DNA of 7,222 nt from an uncultured Collinsella sp. (GCA_900556205.1 USNX01000059.1:1-7222), one strand, 5' to 3'; shown: positions 1 through 5,740, counted from the stretch's first letter. Program-made: numbers and translations. Notes: generated by a model from the letters alone, not told the origin.

Positions 1-45
1 GTCGAGGCTGATACCGAGGCTGCGGAGCCCTCGACCGAGGCATAA
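1..45 (+). CDS. 3' end of an unidentified gene (partial)
   Basis: The frame starting at base 1 reads VEADTEAAEPSTEA and stops at TAA (43-45). The last base of the stop is the first base of the next gene's ATG (TAATG), a 1-base overlap typical of translational coupling inside an operon. The visible tail is acidic and Ala/Thr/Pro-rich, like a disordered C-terminus. Composition and phase match the following gene, so I believe it is coding, but 14 residues do not allow the protein to be identified. Confidence 0.6.
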   Translation, partial: VEADTEAAEPSTEA

Positions 46-800
46 TGCGCGCCGGGGATTTTGTCGGTGCCAAGATCTATCGCAAGCCTACCGAGGACAA
101 GCGCACCAAAAAGGACGGCACGCCGCGCAGCCCTAAAAAGCTCGGAAAGATTCACTTTCCGGTCTTTACCCCGGGCGGTACGCGCGTGGTCGGCTTTATG
201 GTCCGCCAGTCCGATATCGCGGGCATGATCGAGCGCCCCGACCGATTCGTAGCGCTCGACGCCATTGGTGTCTACGAGGGCGCCATCGCGGTCGATGACG
301 TCAAGGGCACCTACGATGCCGCCGCCGCCAAGCGCCTCGACATCAACCTGGACGATTGCATCATCTGGGTCGGTATGGACGTGCGCACGGAATCGGGCGA
401 CGTCGTGGGCTATTGCTCGGACGTGGAGTTCAAGCCACGCTCGGGCATCGTGCAGGCATTCTATGTGACCGCCGGTGCTGCTTCGAGTGTTTTGGTTGGT
501 GACACGCAGGTGCCGCCGACGATGCTGCGCGGCTATGCGGACGGCGCGATGATTGTTTCGGACGAGGTCAAGTCGCTCGGGTATTCGGGCGGTGCGGCTG
601 CCAAGGCCGCCGAGGCCAGCGTCGTGGTGGGCGACAAGGTCAAAAAGGGCGCCAAGGTGCTCGACGACAAGGGATCGGTTGCCGTGGACAAGGGCAGTCG
701 CGCACTGGGCAAGCAGCTCGGCAAGACGCGCGGCATGTTCAAGGCCTTTAAGGACGAATACCAAAAGGCGAGCGGAGGCTCGTCAAAAGCTACAAAATAG
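45..800 (+). CDS. PRC-barrel domain protein (two barrel-like halves, basic C-terminal tail)
   Basis: Predicted cytoplasmic protein of 251 residues with no signal peptide or membrane segment. Two beta-rich segments resemble PRC-barrels. The first spans about 5-86, with the pattern VGAKIYR, then KLGKIHFPVFTPGGTRVVGF, interrupted by a Lys/Arg-rich insert at about 13-32. The second spans about 107-175 (WVGMDVRTESGDVVGYCSDVE, then QVPPTMLRG). The barrel family is small, is found in photosynthetic reaction centre H subunit, RimM and various regulators, and generally mediates protein or ligand contacts rather than catalysis. Residues 192-242 form a Lys-rich, probably helical tail with DDKG/DKGS repetition. 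The ATG is used because it overlaps the upstream stop; GAGG at 37-40 is a weak ribosome site, consistent with coupled translation. The gene just downstream of the next one also begins with PRC-barrel-like segments. The specific role is unknown; the family call is fairly secure, the function is not. Confidence 0.85.
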   Translation: MRAGDFVGAKIYRKPTEDKRTKKDGTPRSPKKLGKIHFPVFTPGGTRVVGFMVRQSDIAGMIERPDRFVALDAIGVYEGAIAVDDVKGTYDAAAAKRLDINLDDCIIWVGMDVRTESGDVVGYCSDVEFKPRSGIVQAFYVTAGAASSVLVGDTQVPPTMLRGYADGAMIVSDEVKSLGYSGGAAAKAAEASVVVGDKVKKGAKVLDDKGSVAVDKGSRALGKQLGKTRGMFKAFKDEYQKASGGSSKATK

Positions 801-821
801 CGACGTACCAAATGATGGGAG

Positions 822-859
822 GCAAGCCGGAGACCTGTTGCTCCGGCTTGCTGTGTTTA
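822..859 (+). terminator. Hairpin terminator or attenuator between two co-oriented genes
   Basis: Bases 822-832 (GCAAGCCGGAG) and 841-851 (CTCCGGCTTGC) form a perfect 11-bp stem around an 8-base loop, followed by TGTGTTTAT. The stem is strong and the T tract only moderate, so it may terminate partially. It ends just before the ribosome binding site of the next gene. It therefore either closes the upstream operon or attenuates read-through into the deacetylase-fold gene. No clear promoter is visible between 801 and 872. Confidence 0.65.
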
Positions 860-860
860 T

Positions 861-869
861 GGGGGAGGG
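861..869 (+). promoter_or_regulatory. Shine-Dalgarno site for the NodB-fold gene
   Basis: The purine run GGGGGAGGG lies 3 bases before the ATG at 873, with its GGAGG core at 864-868. It supports this start over later Met codons. The site follows the 822-859 hairpin by only nine bases, so a formed hairpin could crowd ribosome entry. Confidence 0.7.
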
Positions 870-872
870 CAC

Positions 873-2279
873 ATGCGCCAAAACGGATCCAACTTAAACG
901 GGCGTTCGGGTGCGCGTCCGACGGCGCGCCGCGACCTGGGGCAGCTGCCCAGCGGTCAGCGCAAGCGTCACCGTAAGCCCGGCGCGATGTATCTCAACCA
1001 TAGCCGCGGCTTTAGCGACCGCAGCGCTCGCATCGGCAACAGCCGCACACCCCGTCGTTCGTCTCGCCTGCCCTATGCGCTCATCGCCGTGGGCTGTGCG
1101 CTCGTGCTGTTTATCGCTGCCGTCGTGGGCTACGTCAACCGCAGTGTGGACGTGGAGCTCAACGGCCAGAAGACCGCGGTGCGTGTGGGCTCTACGCTGC
1201 AGAATCTCATCGATGACCAGGAGTTGACTGACACCTACGACGCAGGCGACCTGCTGGCCGTCGATGACAGCGTGCTCAAGCGCCATGGGGGCGAAAAGCT
1301 GTCGGTGAAGGTCGACGGCAAGCGCGTGAAGCAGGGTAAATGGGATAGCCGCGAACTTGAGGGCGGCGAGAAGGTGACGGTCAAGGATGGCCGTAACACC
1401 TACGAGAAGCACGAGGTTCAGGCTACGGTTATCGAGCCCAAGCTCAAGGTCGAGGGTACGGGCGCTATCGAGTATGTGCAGACATGGGGTGTCCAGGGCC
1501 GCTCCGAGGTGTGGATTGGTGAGCAGTCGGGCAAGACGCAAGACCGCGGCGAGGTTGTGCCCGCCACCGATTGCGTTGTTGCGTGCGCCAGCGTGGCGCC
1601 CAAGGGCAACAAAAAGTACGTGGCGCTGACGTTTGACGAGGGTCCGAGCGGCGCTACCAAGCAGATCTTGCAGGTGCTCAAGGAAAAGGGCGTTACCGCG
1701 ACGTTCTTCCTTTCGGGTGATGCGGCCGAGGCCTCGCCTGCCACGGCCAAGGCGATTGTCGATGCCGGGTGCGAGATCGGATCCAACAGCTACAGCGACG
1801 ATTCGCTCAAGGGTCAGGACCGTGAGGCGGTACGCGAACAGATCACGAAAGGCACCGACGCGATTAAGTCGGCGACCGGCGTGAAGACGATGCTGCTGCG
1901 TGCTCCCTACGCTGCCTTTGACGAGCAAAACTGGATTGATGCGATGGACCTGGTCTCCGCCGTGGTCTCGTGGAATATCGACTCGGGCGACTGGCTGCTC
2001 AACGGTGCCGACGAACAGGTCTCGACGGTGCTCGATTCGGTGACGCCGGGCAATATCGTGCTGCTCACCGATAGAGACGAATGCGCCGAGCAGACACTCG
2101 AGGCGCTGCCGCAGATTATCGACGGCCTCATTGCCGACGGCTACAAGATCGTGACGCTCAGCGACCTGGTCAAGACGGACACGTCGCTGAGCAAAAAGCT
2201 CACCTCGCTGACGAAGGTCACCATGCCCAAGGACGCCGTGTTCCCCCAACTTGCCGAGGACGACGACACCACAGAGTAG
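873..2279 (+). CDS. Membrane-anchored NodB-fold protein, probable inactive polysaccharide deacetylase
   Basis: The protein has 468 residues. Residues 1-66 are cytoplasmic, rich in Arg, Ser and Gly. One helix at about 68-89 anchors a type II membrane protein, so the rest lies outside the cell. Residues 91-228 are beta-rich; 91-151 resembles the DUF348/ubiquitin-like stalks (VDVELNGQKTAVRVGSTLQN) seen in actinobacterial wall proteins. A Cys pair (C234, C238) could form a disulfide. Residues about 249-432 align with the NodB deacetylase domain, whose members remove acetyl groups from peptidoglycan or chitin-type sugars with a metal-His-His-Asp centre. Here the motifs read TFDEGP (253-258, second Asp to Glu), NSYSD in place of HxxxH (305-309, both His lost), RAPY (343-346, kept), DSGDW (370-374, kept) and LLTD in place of the LLHD-type motif 5 (397-400, His lost). 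The fold is clear, but deacetylase activity is unlikely. A carbohydrate-binding or scaffold role is inference. Codon use matches the neighbours and the frame is intact, so this is not a decaying pseudogene. Confidence 0.9.
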   Translation: MRQNGSNLNGRSGARPTARRDLGQLPSGQRKRHRKPGAMYLNHSRGFSDRSARIGNSRTPRRSSRLPYALIAVGCALVLFIAAVVGYVNRSVDVELNGQKTAVRVGSTLQNLIDDQELTDTYDAGDLLAVDDSVLKRHGGEKLSVKVDGKRVKQGKWDSRELEGGEKVTVKDGRNTYEKHEVQATVIEPKLKVEGTGAIEYVQTWGVQGRSEVWIGEQSGKTQDRGEVVPATDCVVACASVAPKGNKKYVALTFDEGPSGATKQILQVLKEKGVTATFFLSGDAAEASPATAKAIVDAGCEIGSNSYSDDSLKGQDREAVREQITKGTDAIKSATGVKTMLLRAPYAAFDEQNWIDAMDLVSAVVSWNIDSGDWLLNGADEQVSTVLDSVTPGNIVLLTDRDECAEQTLEALPQIIDGLIADGYKIVTLSDLVKTDTSLSKKLTSLTKVTMPKDAVFPQLAEDDDTTE

Positions 2280-2310
2280 TCGTTGGGTAGTCGTTTAGGA
2301 ACGTCCCCAA
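2276..2310 (+). terminator. Weak two-tier hairpin after the NodB-fold gene
   Basis: CGTT/AACG (2292-2295 with 2300-2303) forms an inner 4-bp stem with a TAGG loop. TTGGG/CCCAA (2283-2287 with 2306-2310) forms an outer 5-bp stem. No T tract follows, so an intrinsic terminator is doubtful. The same bases hold a short direct repeat: GTAGTCGTT occurs at 2276-2284, spanning the stop codon, and again at 2287-2295. Confidence 0.25.
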
Positions 2311-2324
2311 TGACTATGTCACGG

Positions 2325-2363
2325 ATGCGTCAGCGTTTGGTATGCCTGCAATGTGCAGCGCAT
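2325..2363. repeat. Nested inverted repeats upstream of the candidate promoter
   Basis: ATGCG (2325-2329) is inverted as CGCAT (2359-2363), enclosing CTGCA (2346-2350) and TGCAG (2354-2358), which are separated by three bases. The block lies 31 bases upstream of the proposed -10 element. It could be an operator or a weak transcript hairpin. Repeats this short can arise by chance in GC-rich DNA, and I cannot assign a regulator. Confidence 0.25.
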
Positions 2364-2390
2364 AAATTCGATGCCGCAGGGCGATGCTGA

Positions 2391-2399
2391 TGCTATAGT
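2391..2399 (+). promoter_or_regulatory. Candidate extended -10 promoter for the magnesium operon
   Basis: TGCTATAGT matches the extended -10 pattern TGnTATAAT with one mismatch in the hexamer. No good -35 hexamer sits 16-18 bases upstream (the sequence at 2371-2376 is ATGCCG), which is tolerated by extended -10 promoters. It is the most AT-rich hexamer in this GC-rich intergenic region. A start near 2406 would place transcription onset just before the first predicted stem at 2411. Assigned by eye only. Confidence 0.45.
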
Positions 2400-2410
2400 T
2401 ACTGCGGTTA

Positions 2411-2474
2411 ATGAGGGTCAAGAGAAAGGTTACAGGTGAAATCCAAACCTCGACCATACAGTCGATGACCCCAT
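2411..2474 (+). promoter_or_regulatory. Possible three-way-junction leader RNA (riboswitch-like, unassigned)
   Basis: Three stems can form in the transcript. P1 pairs 2415-2420 (GGGTCA) with 2466-2471 (TGACCC), extended by 2411-2413 with 2472-2474 around a bulged A. P2 pairs 2427-2431 (AGGTT) with 2446-2450 (AACCT), with an inner GG/CC pair around TGAAAT. P3 pairs 2451-2454 (CGAC) with 2461-2464 (GTCG). P3 abuts P2, and AGAGAA forms the joining strand. The C run at 2469-2472 could instead pair with GGGG at 2498-2501, a possible switch. I do not see the conserved bases of the M-box (ykoK) magnesium riboswitch. GGTGAAATCC is faintly reminiscent of a cobalamin-riboswitch segment, but the rest of that consensus is absent. 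Its position before a magnesium transporter operon makes a regulatory RNA plausible but unproven. Confidence 0.35.
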
Positions 2475-2487
2475 GCAGGTGCTTTTT

Positions 2488-2535
2488 GCGCATGCACGGG
2501 GTGTAAGCGTCGAGCGGCGTGCCGCCCGCGCATGC
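2488..2535 (+). repeat. GCGCATGC repeated twice in the leader
   Basis: GCGCATGC occurs at 2488-2495 and again at 2528-2535, and its core GCATGC is palindromic. Between the copies, GCGG/CCGC (2514-2517 with 2522-2525) can form a small hairpin. CATGC (2472-2476) can also pair with GCATG (2490-2494). These may be further leader stems; I cannot tell which pairing prevails. Confidence 0.35.
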
Positions 2536-2552
2536 GTATACATATCCAGAAG

Positions 2553-2587
2553 CCCCCGGACGCCGCACGCGCGGCCGCGTCCGGAGG
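2553..2587 (+). promoter_or_regulatory. GC-rich hairpin sequestering a Shine-Dalgarno sequence
   Basis: Bases 2556-2561 (CCGGAC) pair with 2579-2584 (GTCCGG). Bases 2562-2566 (GCCGC) pair with 2571-2575 (GCGGC), closing an ACGC tetraloop, with CGC (2576-2578) bulged. Beyond a C-A mismatch, 2553-2554 (CC) pair with 2586-2587 (GG). The 3' arm thus covers the whole GGAGG at 2583-2587. A competing partner exists: GCGGCGT at 2514-2520 is exactly complementary to ACGCCGC at 2560-2566. Such paired sequestor and anti-sequestor geometry is typical of translational control by leader RNAs. The pairing is directly visible; control of expression is inferred. Confidence 0.55.
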
Positions 2588-2591
2588 AATT

Positions 2592-2624
2592 ATGATGGGG
2601 AGCACCATTGAATTATCTGAGTGA
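2592..2624 (+). CDS. Possible 10-codon leader peptide overlapping the MgtE-like start
   Basis: The perfect GGAGG at 2583-2587 lies 4 bases before ATG 2592 and 7 bases before a second ATG at 2595. This frame reads MMGSTIELSE and stops at TGA (2622-2624). It overlaps the proposed TTG start of the MgtE-like gene (2608) in another frame and ends one base before an in-frame ATG of that gene (2626). It may be a genuine leader peptide coupling translation to the downstream gene. Alternatively it may mark a true start separated from the main frame by one base in the GGGG run at 2597-2600. No homology can be judged at this length. Confidence 0.3.
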   Translation: MMGSTIELSE

Positions 2625-4452
2625 GATGCTCAAATTGCCGGTCTTGGACGTCGACGGCGAAAAGCTCGGCGTGGTCAACGATTTTGGTATTGCTACCGGC
2701 GAAGTTTTTCCGCACGTGACGTCGCTCGCGTTCCGCGGACCCGGCAAGACGCCGTTTATGATCAGCTGGCGCAAATGGGTCGACCGTATCGACGAGACGG
2801 GTGTACACCTTAAGACGTCGGCCACCGAAATCCGTTTTTCGTACCTGCAGCCGACCGAACTCCTGCTCGCCCGCGACGTGCTCAACAAGCAGATTGTCGA
2901 CACGCAGGGCATGAAGGTCGTGCGCGTCAACGACATCAAGTTTTCCATGTCGGGCGAAAATCAGCTGCGCCTGCTGGGCGCCGAGGTCGGTGCCCGCGGT
3001 CTGCTACGCGCCATCAGCCCCGCGCTCGAGCATATCGTCGAAGGCTTTATGAAGCACCTGGGCAAGCCGCTCAGTGAGGACATCATCGCTTGGTCCTACA
3101 TGGACCTGCTCGACCGCTCGACCAAGAACATTCAACTCTCGGTGTCGCACAAGACGCTCGGCGAGCTGCACCCTGCCGACATCGCCGACATTATCGAGCA
3201 GCTCGACCCGCGCCTACGTGCGCAGGTGTTCGCGCAGCTCGATACGGCACAGGCCGCCGAGGCCATCTCGGAGTTCGATGACGACGAGCTCATGACCGAG
3301 ATGCTCGAGGGCCTGTCCGATACCGACGCATCGTCGATGCTGGCCATGATGGACCCGGACGACGCTGCCGACCTGATCGACGAGCTCGATTATGAGAAGG
3401 CCGAGAAGCTCCTGCGCCTGATGGGCGTCAAGGAGGAGAAGGCGATTCGTAATCTGTTGGGCTACGAGGACAACACCGCCGGCCGCATCATGACCTCGGA
3501 GTTTGTCTCGCTGCCCGCCACGGCGACGGTCGGTGATGCCATCGAGGCGATTCGCAAACTCGACGAGGACTTTGAGAGTGTCTATTACGTCTATACCGAG
3601 GATCCGAGCGGCATGCTGACCGGCGTGCTTTCGCTGCGCACGCTGATTGTAGCCGACCGCGACGCCACGCTGGGTCAGCTGGCCTATCGCGACCTGGTCT
3701 ATGTGTCGCCTGACGAGGACCAGGAAGACGTGACGGACGAGATGACCAAGTACGACCTGGTTGCCATCCCTGTCTGCGACGAGAACCGTCATATCCTGGG
3801 TATCGTAACCTTCGACGACGCCATGGACGTTATCGCCGAGGAGCATCAGGAGGACCTGCAGATCGCCGGTGTCGGCTCGGGCGATAGCGCGTCGGACGAC
3901 TCGACGAACGTGCTCAGCTGGTTCGTGCATCGCCAGTACTGGGTTGTTGTATGGGGCATCGCGTCGTGCATCATGGCGACCGTGCTGGGGACGGCGCTCG
4001 GCTCCGCGCATCTGGTGGTGTTCCCCATGTGCGCCATGCCGCTCGTGCTGCTGGCGGCCTCGCGCATGGTGTCGTTCGTCAAGAACTACTTCCTGGAGTA
4101 TGACGGTCACGACGACGAGCCCAAGCCGTATCTGGGGTTCTTCTTCCAGAGCACGGGCATGGGCCTGATTCTGTCACTCGTGACCTACCTGTGCGCTCAG
4201 CTGGTGCGCACCGCCGCGTTCCTCGATGCGCCCATGTTTGAGGAGCAACTCTTTACCGGGTGCTTTAATATCGCTGCCATCATTTGCCTGGTTGGTAACA
4301 TGAGCGCCGTGATTTACCTGATGGTGCTGTTCTGGCGTGACGAGCATGACCTCAACACGTCGGGCACCGCCATGAACGTTATTGCCGTCATGATCTCGTG
4401 CGTAGCGTACTGCGCCGCTGCGGTGCTGCTCACCATGTCGGTCATTGGTTAG
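2608..4452 (+). CDS. MgtE-like protein: PRC-barrel, MgtE_N, two CBS domains and a degenerate five-helix membrane domain
   Basis: The protein has 614 residues from a TTG start preceded by GGGGAG (2597-2602). An in-frame TGA at 2593-2595 prevents further extension, and ATG 2626 is an alternative. Residues 1-85 (MNYLSEMLKLPVLDVDGEKLG) and about 86-150 are PRC-barrel-like. Residues 178-290 are the MgtE_N helical superhelix (HPADIADIIEQLDP, then DPDDAADLIDEL). Residues 291-350 (TAGRIMTSEFVSL) and 357-412 form a CBS pair. In MgtE channels this cytosolic part binds Mg2+ and gates the pore. Five hydrophobic segments follow at about 443-463, 468-495, 508-531, 549-573 and 586-612. They keep the MgtE layout, but the GGNxGxQ-type motif after TM2's FxP is replaced by PLVLLAASR (478-486). 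The pore Asp expected in TM5 after the SG at 585-586 is Val594. Known: the MgtE family. Inferred: the membrane part no longer conducts Mg2+ itself and may act as a sensor or partner of the transporter encoded 8 bases downstream. Confidence 0.88.
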   Translation: MNYLSEMLKLPVLDVDGEKLGVVNDFGIATGEVFPHVTSLAFRGPGKTPFMISWRKWVDRIDETGVHLKTSATEIRFSYLQPTELLLARDVLNKQIVDTQGMKVVRVNDIKFSMSGENQLRLLGAEVGARGLLRAISPALEHIVEGFMKHLGKPLSEDIIAWSYMDLLDRSTKNIQLSVSHKTLGELHPADIADIIEQLDPRLRAQVFAQLDTAQAAEAISEFDDDELMTEMLEGLSDTDASSMLAMMDPDDAADLIDELDYEKAEKLLRLMGVKEEKAIRNLLGYEDNTAGRIMTSEFVSLPATATVGDAIEAIRKLDEDFESVYYVYTEDPSGMLTGVLSLRTLIVADRDATLGQLAYRDLVYVSPDEDQEDVTDEMTKYDLVAIPVCDENRHILGIVTFDDAMDVIAEEHQEDLQIAGVGSGDSASDDSTNVLSWFVHRQYWVVVWGIASCIMATVLGTALGSAHLVVFPMCAMPLVLLAASRMVSFVKNYFLEYDGHDDEPKPYLGFFFQSTGMGLILSLVTYLCAQLVRTAAFLDAPMFEEQLFTGCFNIAAIICLVGNMSAVIYLMVLFWRDEHDLNTSGTAMNVIAVMISCVAYCAAAVLLTMSVIG

Positions 4453-4456
4453 GTGG
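4451..4456 (+). promoter_or_regulatory. Shine-Dalgarno site that fixes the transporter start
   Basis: AGGTGG overlaps the last two bases of the preceding stop codon and lies 4 bases before GTG 4461. It favours this GTG over ATG 4398, which would need a 55-base overlap and would add 21 residues, rich in Arg and His, upstream of an otherwise normal NRAMP N-terminus. Confidence 0.65.
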
Positions 4457-4460
4457 TCGC

Positions 4461-5723
4461 GTGCAAAATACCAAGCAAAAGTCGGGCACCAAGCAAAAGT
4501 TGACCATCGCGGCCATCTTTGGCGCTATGGGTCCCGGTCTGCTGGCGGCGCTTTCGGGCAATGACGCCGGCGGCATTGCAACGTATTCCAGCGCGGGCGC
4601 CAGCTATGGCTATAAGATGCTCTGGATGCTTCCCGTCATGACTGTGCTGCTCATCGTGACGCAGGAGACCGCGGCGCGCTGCGGCTGCGTCACGGGCAAG
4701 GGCCTGGCATCGCTCATTCGCGAGCGCTTTGGCGTGCGCAAGAGTGTACTTGCTATGGCGGCGCTGTTGATCGCCAACACAGCCGTGACCATTTCGGAGT
4801 TTGCGGGTATTGCGAGCGGCCTCGCCCTCTTTGGCGTGCCGGCGAGCATCTCGGTGCCGTTGGTGGCGCTGCTGGTGTGGATGCTTACCATGTCGGGTAG
4901 TTTCCAGCGCATCGAGAAGATTCTGCTGCTGGTGAGCTGCGTGTTCGTGACCTATATTGTCGCCGCGTTTATGGCTGGCCCCAACTGGGGTGAGGTCGCG
5001 GTCGACCTGGTCGTGCCTAACATTCAAAATGACCCCAGCTACGTGTCGCTCGTGGTCGCAACGATCGGTACCACCATCGCGCCGTGGATGATTTTCTTGG
5101 CGCAGAACAACGTGGTCGATAAGAACGCGGGCGAGGACGATATCGTGCTGCAGCGCATCGATACCGTGAGCGGCTCGCTTGCCGCCGATGTCATTGCCGG
5201 CTTTATTATCATCACGACCGGTACGGTGTTGTTCCCGGCGGGCATTCAGATAAGCGATGCCGCTGATGCTGCCCGCGCGCTGGAGCCTATTGCGGGTCAG
5301 TGGTCCACGGTGCTGTTTGCCTCGGGCCTGGTCGCGGCGAGCTTCTTGGCCGCCTGCGTGCTGCCGGGCGTTACGTCGAGCGCTATCTGCGAGGCATTTG
5401 GCTGGGAGCGCGGTGCCGACCGCAGCTGGGACGAGGCCCCGGTCTATCGCGGCATCATTACGGCCATCATCGGTATCTCTGCCGTGCTGGTGCTTATGCC
5501 CGGCGTCGATCTGTTCCAGATTATGATGACCTCGCAGGTCATCAATGGCGTGCTACTGCCCGTGGTTCTGGTGTTCCAGGTGGTTATCGCCGCCGACCGT
5601 CACATTATGGGCGCCAACCGCAACGGCCGCGTGTGGAACGTGCTCACTTGGGCGACTATCGGCGTGATTACGGTGCTCACGGTCGTCATGTTTGTCCTGC
5701 AGGCGATGGGCTACAGCGCTTAG
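4461..5723 (+). CDS. NRAMP-family transporter of the magnesium (NRMT) type
   Basis: Integral membrane protein of 420 residues from GTG 4461, with about eleven hydrophobic helices as in the NRAMP/SLC11 family, which moves divalent metals across the cytoplasmic membrane. TM1 begins GPGLLAALSGNDAGGIATY. The canonical metal-binding DPGN is here DAGG (35-38), keeping the Asp but replacing Asn by Gly. In the unwound part of TM6 the usual A/TxxMPH reads TTIAPW (204-209), so the soft-metal-binding Met is Ala207 and the following His is Trp209. From memory, the same changes characterise the NRAMP-related Mg2+ transporters (NRMT) studied in Eggerthella lenta and Clostridium acetobutylicum, which bind hydrated Mg2+ rather than Mn2+ or Fe2+. 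The 8-base gap after a gene with MgtE_N and CBS domains supports magnesium as the substrate and suggests co-translation. A strong terminator follows. A standard mntH label would probably be misleading. The family is certain; the Mg2+ substrate is likely. Confidence 0.92.
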   Translation: MQNTKQKSGTKQKLTIAAIFGAMGPGLLAALSGNDAGGIATYSSAGASYGYKMLWMLPVMTVLLIVTQETAARCGCVTGKGLASLIRERFGVRKSVLAMAALLIANTAVTISEFAGIASGLALFGVPASISVPLVALLVWMLTMSGSFQRIEKILLLVSCVFVTYIVAAFMAGPNWGEVAVDLVVPNIQNDPSYVSLVVATIGTTIAPWMIFLAQNNVVDKNAGEDDIVLQRIDTVSGSLAADVIAGFIIITTGTVLFPAGIQISDAADAARALEPIAGQWSTVLFASGLVAASFLAACVLPGVTSSAICEAFGWERGADRSWDEAPVYRGIITAIIGISAVLVLMPGVDLFQIMMTSQVINGVLLPVVLVFQVVIAADRHIMGANRNGRVWNVLTWATIGVITVLTVVMFVLQAMGYSA

Positions 5724-5740
5724 CGCCTCTTTTGGACTCC

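Noticed and set aside
894..2249. Long minus-strand open frame (451 residues) opposite the NodB-fold gene
   Set aside because: It mirrors the codon structure of a high-GC gene. The product is Arg/His/Leu-rich with no recognisable domain, and the plus strand encodes a clear NodB fold.
2428..2470. Cobalamin riboswitch, from the GGTGAAATCC segment
   Set aside because: The rest of the conserved cobalamin core is not present, and the downstream genes concern magnesium rather than cobalamin.
2400..2607. M-box (ykoK) magnesium riboswitch
   Set aside because: The context fits, but I could not find the conserved M-box segments by eye. An Rfam scan would be the decisive check.
2314..2608. Two short minus-strand open frames in the 328-base non-coding stretch
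   Set aside because: No convincing ribosome site or domain. They cross the candidate promoter and leader stems, and one runs into the start of the MgtE-like gene.
3214..4110. Minus-strand open frame (298 residues) opposite the MgtE-like gene
   Set aside because: Low-complexity Arg/His/Gln/Val-rich product without a motif; the plus strand has unambiguous MgtE_N and CBS domains.
4398..4460. N-terminal extension of the NRAMP gene to ATG 4398
   Set aside because: It would overlap the preceding gene by 55 bases and add 21 residues, rich in Arg and His, not typical of NRAMP. GTG 4461 has AGGTGG four bases upstream.
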